Source: Owenia fusiformis (taxonomy: Eukaryota > Annelida > Polychaeta > Sabellida > Oweniidae). Taken from it: a stretch of DNA of 64,000 nucleotides. Under the pieces are notes generated by a model. The model did no database searches, was not told the DNA's origin, and saw only the letters and a list, made by a program, of their open reading frames with translations. Both the position numbers and the translations under genes were made by a program. The stretch spans positions 6,816,030 to 6,880,029 of the forward strand of contig CAIIXF020000009.1 in assembly GCA_903813345.2 (NCBI GenBank). The letters run 5' to 3'. This document shows positions 56,174 to 64,000 of the stretch, piece by piece (position 1 is the stretch's first letter; every line of letters starts with the position of its first letter).

Positions 56174-57076
56174 TTATTCCATTGGGTCATCATCAAGGAC
56201 ATTCTGATTGACTCTATCATTTTCATATTCCACAAAATCATCAAATAGACTAGGCCAAGCTTCGGTATCATCATAAGAACTGAGGTCACTACCAATTGAG
56301 TCAGAAAAATTCAAAAACATATCCCACGTGTCTTTGGGCACTCCTCGTATTGATGGGTGTTTATCAAGAAAATCTAGCCAGCGTTTTAGTATAGGTGGTG
56401 TGTGAATAGAGAAAACTAAACTCCAAAGACTAATGGCGATTTCTACGGGTAAAGTTCTTTGACCCGTATCAACATCTAATCCAAACTTGTATGTCCAGCG
56501 GTACAGATCTTTGAAGCTTTGTTTATCCTGGATTTCAGTCAACATTTCTGGGAATTTTCCCTGAATACCCTTTATGGAATCCACTTTTAGAGTTCTACAT
56601 CCATTGGTGAACTCTTCACGGGTGAATTTACACATTGTGGCAGCTTGAAAATTCCAAGCGAGCAAAAGAACTCTAAATTCTTCCGGCCTTACATCCAAGT
56701 CTGCACAGAAAGTTTCTATGCCATCAGCCAGAATACAATCCTCTTCAGGATCTTTATAGCGTTCGAATAAAGCGACAATTTTCGCCTCGGAAAACCCACT
56801 ACTCATTGACTGCCGTTTTGAGTCGCCATTTTGTGCAGATTTAGTCCGTATAGGTGGTAACTTTGGATAGGGATTAAACATTCCTTTCTGAGTTCTCTCT
56901 GACTGTAAACTATCTGAACTCTCAGTATATGACGGAGGTGGAGCGTGTTTATGGTCCTCGTAATATGATTGTTTATTGGCTGGTTTGTTCAAGGGTCGAG
57001 ACACAGGGGCGTTCTTTGCCTGGCCATTGTATTGGGCGAGACGCTGTTCCTCGCAACATGACAAGCAATGACCCAT
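56174..57076 (-). CDS. DCUN1D3: DCN1-like protein 3 (DCUN1D3), single coding exon
   Basis: Scaffold-type E3 for neddylation, which promotes NEDD8 transfer from UBC12 to cullins; DCUN1D3 is the membrane-targeted member. The 300-residue product starts MGHCLSCCEE, a Met-Gly-x-x-x-Ser myristoylation motif followed by cysteines suitable for palmitoylation, as in vertebrate DCUN1D3. The frame extends 5 codons upstream of this ATG to 57091, but that codon is GTG; 57076 is the first ATG and gives the conserved N-terminus. Residues about 15-100 are low-complexity. The PONY/DCUN1 domain follows to about residue 290, with EFRVLLLAWNFQAATMCKFT, QRTLPVEIAISLW, KDTWDMFLNF and EAWPSLFDDFVEY; the last two carry the Asp-Ala-Asp cullin-binding patch. 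A splice acceptor (AG at 57098-57099, - strand) just upstream suggests 5' UTR introns. Confidence 0.93.
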   Translation of the reverse strand: MGHCLSCCEEQRLAQYNGQAKNAPVSRPLNKPANKQSYYEDHKHAPPPSYTESSDSLQSERTQKGMFNPYPKLPPIRTKSAQNGDSKRQSMSSGFSEAKIVALFERYKDPEEDCILADGIETFCADLDVRPEEFRVLLLAWNFQAATMCKFTREEFTNGCRTLKVDSIKGIQGKFPEMLTEIQDKQSFKDLYRWTYKFGLDVDTGQRTLPVEIAISLWSLVFSIHTPPILKRWLDFLDKHPSIRGVPKDTWDMFLNFSDSIGSDLSSYDDTEAWPSLFDDFVEYENDRVNQNVLDDDPME

Positions 57077-57576
57077 TGGAATATAACCCACTAAAGCCTG
57101 AAAACACAGAGAAATAAAATATCACTGTACAAGCAGGAAATATTCATTAATAACAGATGATAACCTTCCAGTTGTAACAATTACTACAAACACATCACAA
57201 TGACGTCATTTACGTAAAACACTGTATCTGTTGAATCATCATTGGTTAAAGTACAACTCGGCGACTGACTTAAGAAAACAAGATGACATGATCTATCAGT
57301 ATAAAACATTTACATGAGGAAACATATTAACATGTTAAAAGCATATACAAACCTGATATGTTTCATTAATTCAATACATTACACTGATACAGTACCTAAT
57401 TTCCTGAAAAAATAATTTCCTGATTTACTTGATATTAAATGTCATTGTGGTATCGCTTTTGAACATTAATCATAAGACTTGACATTTATACAAATAAGTT
57501 CATACTTGATTTTACCTTCTTTTATATCAATTGAGCCTCGCGAAGTTCTGATTTATGTTCTTTCTCTCTGTCTTGT

Positions 57577-57847
57577 GTCATGAAGTCCAAGAGTGTCTGG
57601 TGTCATGAAATCCAAGAGTGTCTTATGTCATAAAATCCAAGAGTGTCTCATGTCATAAAATCCAAGAGTGCCTTATGTCATAAAATCCAAGAGTGTCTTA
57701 TGTCATAAAATCCAAGAGTTTCTTATGTCATAAAATCCAAGAGTGTCTTATGTCATGAAATCTAAGAGTGTCTGGTATCATGAAATCCAAAAGTGTCTCG
57801 TGTCATGAAATCCAAGTCTCTGGTGTCATGAAATCCAAGAGTGCCTT
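57577..57847. repeat. 25 bp minisatellite upstream of DCUN1D3, about 11 units
   Basis: The unit TGTCATAAAATCCAAGAGTG followed by TCTTA is repeated about eleven times with single-base changes. It lies about 500 bp upstream of the DCUN1D3 coding exon, probably in a 5' UTR intron or upstream region. Confidence 0.85.
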
Positions 57848-58064
57848 GCAGTTGTTCTAGACAATGATTACAAATGACATCCAACATTTACCATTAATAT
57901 ATTTTCAAATGAAATGCATAGACAATAGACATTGAATCAGGCATAGTGCTAATTCATATTAACACTTCCATTCTGATAATGATAAAGAGCACATTTAGAT
58001 ATATGTTATATAACATGTACTATTATGAATTCTTCATGCCCGGTACTTGTATATGGGTGTATAA

Positions 58065-60345
58065 TGATATGGCTTCCCAATATGGATGTCTATAGTATAC
58101 AAGTTGGCTGTCTAATATGACTAACAAGCTGGCTGTCTAATATGGCTAACTATATTGTACCCAATGGCTTCCCAATGTGGCTGTCTAATATGGTTAACAG
58201 GTTGGCTGTCTAATATGGCTAACAAGTTGGCTGTCTAATATGACTGACAAGTTGACTGTCTAATATGGCTAACAAGTTGGCTGTCTAATATGGCTAACAA
58301 GTTGGCTGTCTAATATGGCTAACAAGTTGGCTGTCTAATATGGCTAACAAGTTGGCTGTCTAATATGACTGACAAGTTGACTGTCTAATATGGTTAACAA
58401 GTTGATTGTCTAATATGACTAACAAGTTGGCTGTCTAATATGGCTGACAAGTTGATTGTCTAATATGGCTAACAAGTTGGCTGTCTAATATGCCTAACAA
58501 GTTGGCTGTCTAATTAATATGGTTAACATTAGTTGGCTGTCTAATATGGCTGACAAGTTGATTGTCTAATATGGCTAACAAGTTGGCTGTCTAATATGAC
58601 TAACAAGTTGGCTGTCTAATATGGTTAACTATATTGTACCCAATGGCTTCCCAATGTGGCTGTCTAATATGGCTGACAAGTTGACTGTCTAATATGGCTG
58701 ACAAGCTGACTGTCTAATATGGCTGACAAGTTAGCTGTCTAATATGGCTATCAAGTTGGCTGTCTAATATGGCTAACATTAGTTGACTGTCTAATATGGC
58801 TGACAAGTTGGCTGGCTAATATGGCTGACAAGTTGACTGTCTAATATGGCTGACAAGCTGACTGTCTAATATGGCTGACAAGTTAGCTGTCTAATATGGC
58901 TATCAAGTTGGCTGTCTAATATGGCTAACATTAGTTGACTGTCTAATATGGCTGACAAGTTGGCTGGCTAATATGGCTAACAAGTTGGCAGTCTAATATG
59001 GTTAACAAGCTGACTGTCTAATATGGCTGACAAGTTAGCTGTCTAATATGGCTATCAAGTTGGCTGTCTAATATGGCTAACATTAGTTGACTGTCTAATT
59101 TGGCTGACAAGTTGGCTGTCTAATATGGCTAACAAGTTGGCTGTCTAATATGGTTAACAAGTTGGCTGTCTAATGTGGCTGACAAGTTGGCTGTCTAATA
59201 TGGCTAACAAGTTGGCTGTCTAATATGGTTAACAAGTTGGCTGTCTAATGTGGCTATCAAGTTGGCTGGCTAATATGGCTAACAAGTTGGCAGTCTAATA
59301 TGGTTAACAAGCTGACTGTCTAATATGGCTGACAAGTTAGCTGTCTAATATGGCTGACAAGTTAGCTGTCTAATATGAATAACAAGTTGGATGTCTAATA
59401 TGGCTAACATTAGTTGGCTGTCTAATATGGCTGACAAGTTGACTGTCTAATATGACTAACAAGTTGGATGTCTAATATGGCTAACATTAGTTGGCTGTCT
59501 AATATGGCTGACAAGTTAGCTGTCTAATATGAATAACAAGTTGGATGTCTAATATGGCTAACAAGCTGGCTGTCTAATATGGCTGACAAGTTGGCTGTCT
59601 AATATGGCAGACAAGTTGGTTGTCTAATATGACTAACAAGTTGGCTGTCTAATATGGTTAACAAGTTGGCTGTCTAATGTGGCTAACAAGTTGGTTGTCT
59701 AATATGACTAACAAGTTGGCTGTCTTGTATGGCTAACAAGCTGGCTGTCTAATATGGCTGACAAGTTGGCTGTCTAATATGGCAGACAAGTTGGTTGTCT
59801 AATATGACTAACAAGTTGGCTGTCTAATATGGTTAACAAGTTGGCTGTCTTATAAGGTTAATAACAAGTTGACTGTCTAATATGACTAACAAGCTGGCTG
59901 TCTAATATGGCTGACAAGTTCACTGTCTAATATGGCTGACAAGTTAGCTGTCTAATATGAATAACAAGTTGGATGTCTAATATGGCTAACAAGCTGGCTG
60001 TCTAATATGGCTGACAAGTTGGCTGTCTAATATGGCAGACAAGTTGGTTGTCTAATATGACTAACAAGTTGGCTGTCTAATATGGTTAACAAGTTAGCTG
60101 TCTAATATGAATAACAAGTTGGATGTCTAATATGGCTAACAAGCTGGCTGTCTAATATGACTAACAAGTTGACTGTCTAATATGGTTAACAAGTTGGCTG
60201 TCTAATGTGGCTAACAAGTTGGTTGTCTAATATGACTAACAAGTTGGCTGTCTAATGTGGCTAACAAGTTGGCTGTCTAATATGGCTGACAAGTTAGCTG
60301 TCTAATATGAATAACAAGTTGGATGTCTAGTATGGCCAACAATAT
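58065..60345. repeat. 2.3 kb minisatellite of 25 bp units with higher-order blocks
   Basis: GGCTGTCTAATATGGCTAAC plus AAGTT is repeated roughly 90 times. Variant units (GCTGAC, GCTATC, AACATTAGTT) recur in a fixed order. The 28 bp variant with AACATTAGTT appears at 58774, 58927 and 59079, a period of about 152 bp, which shows block duplication. Frames crossing it are artefacts. It lies 1 kb upstream of the DCUN1D3 start. Confidence 0.9.
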
Positions 60346-61123
60346 AATTTTACTCAATAGATTCCCAATATGGCTGTCTACAATGTACTGCCTCATGATC
60401 TTAACTGGGGGAAAAATGATGTTGATACAGTGAAACCTATTCAAACACCTCTCTAGTCCAAAGACCTCTAAATTTGAACACTTTTCAGTCCCATTTTTAA
60501 TCTGCCAATACTGCAATACTAAAAAAAACTTGAAATGTGAACACCTGCAAATCAGAACACTTTTGGTCAGTCCCAATGGCATTTCAATTAACGATGAACA
60601 TTAACAAATTAATTATCTGAAAGATAACTGATTTCTGATTTGCAACTAACATAGGTGGATAAAAACCATCACGATGATATCATTTCTAAACTTAATGATG
60701 ATTTATCCAGGTGAATCATTGTAACGTTGATTTCAACTTAAAACTATAAATACGAAGTAAGTCAAATTCTGGCACTGTGTAAGTTTGCCTTGAGTGACTG
60801 GAACCCCCCCCCCCTCTTCATGCACTTTATCCCCCCTGCCCCGTCTACTTCGTTCCTCTCCAATGTTACAGTGGTGGTGAATATGTGAGTTGTGTATGTC
60901 AGGGAGGGTCACAAGGGCTCAAAGCAAGACTAATAATAATACATCTAATTAACTTTGGTAGCTTTAAACTAAACAAGAAACACTTGATGAACACATACCA
61001 TTATCACATTTATGTTCAAACGTACTGTTATATGGACTTCCTTTATAATAAGATATGAACTTTTTTCATTTTCTTAACATGTTTAGTCATGACAAAAAGA
61101 AATCAATTATATAACCTATACTA
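60346..61123. other. unique non-coding sequence
   Basis: No gene or repeat recognised, except a degenerate tail of the minisatellite to about 60375 and a poly-C run near 60806. Small - strand frames here lack support. Confidence 0.4.
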
Positions 61124-61154
61124 CCTCTTATTCCACCCGAGATGAATCTACTAA

Positions 61155-61278
61155 GCCTCGGTCACATTTGCTCCGATTCATCTATTGAGTGTTCTGTTTA
61201 AAACTGAATACAATTGTGAACAGGATACTCAATTGGCTGGGCGCTGGCCGATGAATTGGGGTAAATGTGACCCAGGCA
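61155..61278. mobile_element. 124 bp PIF/Harbinger-like MITE with TAA duplication
   Basis: TAA flanks both sides (61152-61154 and 61279-61281). Inverted ends GCCTCGGTCACATTTGC and, on the complement, GCCTGGGTCACATTTAC; the next block (CCGATTCATC...GATGAATTGG) also pairs. Other units of the host array read CTACTAAGTACAGG without the insert. The 3 bp TAA duplication is typical of PIF/Harbinger. Confidence 0.75.
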
Positions 61279-61362
61279 TAAGTACAGGTGAAATCAATTA
61301 TATAACGTACCTCTTATTCCACCCGAGATGAATCGACTAAGTACAGGTAAATTCAATTAATC

Positions 61363-62150
61363 CACAGATCCGGAGCCAGATCCAGCCCCTGTTGGTAGTA
61401 GGCTCAAAGGATAAATGGGAAGATGAGACACGAGCCAAAAATGGCACATCAAAAAAATGACCACCCAAAAATATGACCCTCGTACTGACCTTTATTTTTT
61501 CCATCTGTCAGACATTGATTGATCAATATTTACCCTGTAATCTCTTCTTTATGTATTAGTTTGAATGGTTGCATGATATCCATTATTGACGCTGTAATTC
61601 GACTTTTCCCGGGACATTTATTTCAAATTTTCAGAGCGTAAAGATAATGGAGCACTTCGGTAATTTCCGGCAGTGTCCGATGTTGTTCGTCTCTCAAATT
61701 ACGTCACATCGCAACAAACAGCCAATGAAAGTAAAGAATCGCGTAGCCTAATAAACCGTCGTTATTGTTTCTACGGGAGTTTAAAGAAACGTCATGGGAC
61801 TTCTCGGTAATCTCTGATGTGACGTCATCCGGAGTGGCGTCACATTCTCAGAAAAGGCATTTGACTTCGGGAATAATCATTTGAACAACGGAGATAGCCG
61901 AAGTGCTCCATTAAATATACGCTCGCTTATTTTATGCTTTTATCAACAGACGCTTTCTTGGATGTTTGGCTTTAGTGATTGGAGTTGAAGGTAACAACAG
62001 TACGCATCGTTTGAGGTATGACATGTGATATTTATTGAAAAACTGACTCCAAAATCAAGGAAAAATAAATTTTCCGAAGATCTCGTGTCTTATCCTTGAG
62101 TATATTTATTGAGCCTAGACACAGAGGAGCTTTTCTGGCAGAGGTCCGTG
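61363..62150. mobile_element. hAT-like non-autonomous element with 8 bp duplication
   Basis: AATTAATC is duplicated at 61355-61362 and 62151-62158. The empty site (GGTAAATTCAATTAATCTAC) is preserved in the array near 62257. Ends CACAGATCCGGAGCCAG and, on the complement, CACGGACCTCTGCCAG are similar inverted repeats. The 788 bp interior includes another inverted-repeat unit (61645-61914). No transposase remnant was found. Confidence 0.75.
61645..61914. repeat. inner inverted repeat TAATGGAGCACTTCGG
   Basis: TAATGGAGCACTTCGG at 61645-61660 and its complement at 61898-61913 enclose about 240 bp with further CCGGAGTGGCGTCACAT and ATTACGTCACATCGC half-repeats. Probably a nested MITE; the target duplication is unclear (possibly TA or TAA). 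Confidence 0.5.
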
Positions 62151-62587
62151 AATTAATCTACCTCTTATTCCACCCGAGATGAATCTACTAAGTACAGGTG
62201 AAATCAATTATATAACGTACCTCTTATTCCACCCGAGATGAATCTACTAAGTACAGGTAAATTCAATTAATCTACCTCTTATTCCACCCGAGATGAATCT
62301 ACTAAGTACAGGTGAAATCAATTGTATAACCTACCTCTTATTCAACCCGAGATGAATCGACTAAGTATAGCTGATTAATCCCCGATTCTACCTATTTCTC
62401 AGAAACACCAACCTGAATCTAACACTAGCAATTAAACTTCTACTAGACATAATTTGTATATGAAACATGTATTAAAGAATGATGTCATAAGTTTAAAATC
62501 AATTGTAATATATAATCTATGTATTCTGTATAACTGTATTCTAACGATGATACATTTTAATAGCAAACATGTCCTACATACCTTAAG

Positions 62588-62612
62588 TAAAATAAATAAA
62601 TAAATAAATAAT
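62588..62612. repeat. AAAT microsatellite
   Basis: About six AAAT units in a row. No other feature is seen between 62375 and 62769. Confidence 0.8.
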
Positions 62613-62775
62613 CCATAAATAATTTTTAAAACATAGAAAATAACGTCTTTAATATATAAAGTATAGGTTCCTACTAGCTATCTAATTTTTGATACTGAAT
62701 ATCAGAACACTTGAACTACTAAAAATGAAAAAACTCTTTTTATCTATTGTAACAAAGACGTGGAAGTGGTATATA

Positions 62776-63217
62776 CAGGCCTGTCAACTGTCCCGCAATT
62801 TGCGTATTTGTCACGCATTTGCTGAAGAATTTGAATTACCTGGTAATTGTCAAGCAAAAATATTTCTGTAGAAAAATTTCTAAAAAAGATCGTCTACACA
62901 GCAAAAATACGAACGCCGGAAAAAAATGTACGCATTTCGTTCGGACTTTTCACGTGAATTACGTATATGTCACGCATTCCGTTCGAAATCTTTTGAACGT
63001 ACCCCCCCCCTTATTGACGGATGTTTGAAACGCGAGCGTAGTGAGCGCGAAAAATTTGAGGTGTCCAAAATTTGGCAATATGTAATAAAATTTAAACCAA
63101 GGTGTTCAAAATTTGGATCAAGGTGTCCAGATTTGGACCAAGGTGTCCATATTTTGAGGGGAGGTGTTCAACATTTCCAAGTCACTCATGTTAGGTGTTC
63201 CCAAGTTGACAGGCCTG
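62776..63217. mobile_element. compact CAGGCCTGTCAACT element with 6 bp duplication (copy 2)
   Basis: TATATA is duplicated at 62770-62775 and 63218-63223. Ends CAGGCCTGTCAACT are inverted. It is the inverse orientation of copies 1 and 3. The body contains a GCGTGACA/TGTCACGC-rich half and a half with repeated GGTGTCCA..TTTGG..CAAGGTGT. At 442 bp it has no coding capacity. Confidence 0.9.
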
Positions 63218-63451
63218 TATATATAATAGACATTTTTATTGTAATATGGCAGGTTAAATGAGTTCACTTACCTTCTTATGTTTAATATACAACCTACCGG
63301 TACAATAAAGTGTAATCAACAGGTATCCCCAGGATCTAGTTATATCCCATATAAAAATAATTGTGCATGCACAGGCCTGTTCTTGCGTGATAATGTCATT
63401 CAGCTCAAATAACTAAAGTTTGTTAGATAAAAATATTTACTTTTAAAATAA

Positions 63452-63917
63452 CAGGCCTGTCAACTTGGGAACACCTAACATGAGTGACTTGGAAATGTTG
63501 AACACCTCCCCTCGAAATATGATCCAAATTTTGAACACCTTGGTTTAAATTTTATTACATCTTACCAGATTTTGAACACCTTAAATTTTTCGCGCTCGCT
63601 ACGCTCGCGTTTCAGAACATCCGTCAACGGGGGGGGGGGGGGAGGTACGGAAAATTTCGAACGGAATGCGTGGCATATACGTAATTCGCGTGAAAAGTCC
63701 GAACAAAATGCGTACGTTTTTTTTCGGCGTTCGTATTTTTGCTGTGTATACGAACTTTTCTAGAAATTTTTCTACAGAATTATTTTTGCTTGACAATTAC
63801 CAGGTAAAATGCGTATTTGCGTGACATTTTCTGTCACGCAAAAATAACTGGCGTGACTTCAAATTCTTCAGCAAATGCGTGACAAATACGCAAATTGCGG
63901 GACAGTTGACAGGCCTG
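63452..63917. mobile_element. compact CAGGCCTGTCAACT element with 6 bp duplication (copy 3)
   Basis: AAATAA is duplicated at 63446-63451 and 63918-63923. It has the same 14 bp inverted ends and the same two-part body as copy 2 (466 bp). A perfect hairpin CGCGCTCGC..GCTCGCG (63588-63608) and a poly-G run separate the two halves. Copies 2 and 3 lie 234 bp apart in opposite orientation. Confidence 0.9.
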
Positions 63918-64000
63918 AAATAACAACTAAGATATAATATGATTAAATATAACTGCTATGAAACCACAACACCTTGCTTGCTTGGTTGTAATGTGAAATT

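Larger units (their letters stand above)
61124..62375. repeat. 60 bp tandem repeat interrupted by two transposons
   Basis: Units with CCTCTTATTCCACCCGAGAT, GAATCTACTAAGTACAGGT and GAAATCAATTATATAACGTA start near 61123, 61310, 62161, 62219, 62273 and 62332. The array was split by a TAA-flanked MITE (61155-61278) and by an element with an 8 bp duplication (61363-62150). Uninterrupted units supply the empty-site sequences. Confidence 0.85.

Noticed and set aside
1-64000. CRISPR array, bacterial operon or integrated virus
   Set aside because: Direct repeats present are minisatellites without unique spacers; genes are intron-split animal genes and the reverse transcriptases are of LINE type without LTRs or capsid genes.

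Overview
The window is animal nuclear DNA. Genes are split by GT-AG introns, intergenic and intronic sequence is AT-rich and filled with transposon debris, and the gene families are metazoan: collagen prolyl 4-hydroxylase alpha, cytosolic-type sulfotransferases and DCUN1D3. The repeat load (hAT, Tc1/mariner and PIF/Harbinger-like miniatures, several LINEs, large foldback palindromes, long minisatellites) suggests a marine invertebrate. I cannot name the phylum from sequence alone. No prokaryotic operons, CRISPR arrays or viral genomes are visible.

Layout: (1) 523-686 is the last coding exon of an upstream + strand gene with a von Willebrand type C-like cysteine pattern. (2) 4971-21221 is a complete 13-exon + strand gene for the alpha subunit of collagen prolyl 4-hydroxylase. 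It joins in frame to 537 residues and keeps the iron and 2-oxoglutarate ligands. Intron 2 holds a 4.6 kb palindrome; introns 5, 7 and 12 hold Tc1/mariner-type elements. (3) 21665-26058 and 28499-32997 are two tandem - strand sulfotransferase genes with the same five-exon structure. The first is intact (324 residues). The second has a one-base deletion in exon 4 that removes the C-terminal PAPS-binding segment. (4) 33000-56000 has no host gene. It holds telomere-like repeats, a near-perfect 62 nt hairpin, a LINE (about 37196-45610) split by two DNA transposons that carry further insertions, a 59 bp satellite, and a 4.4 kb palindrome with a minisatellite core. (5) 56174-57076 is an intact single-exon - strand coding region for a DCUN1D3 (DCN1-like 3) orthologue with an N-terminal myristoylation-type start. 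(6) 57577-60345 holds two 25 bp-unit minisatellites. From 61100 to the end there are a 60 bp repeat array and four datable transposon insertions.

The genes act in unrelated processes: collagen proline hydroxylation in the ER, sulfation in the cytosol, and cullin neddylation at membranes. The convergent arrangement of the hydroxylase and the first sulfotransferase (444 bp between stop codons) does not imply a joint function. The most informative feature is the record of nested insertions: many have exact target-site duplications and several have an empty site visible inside this same window.
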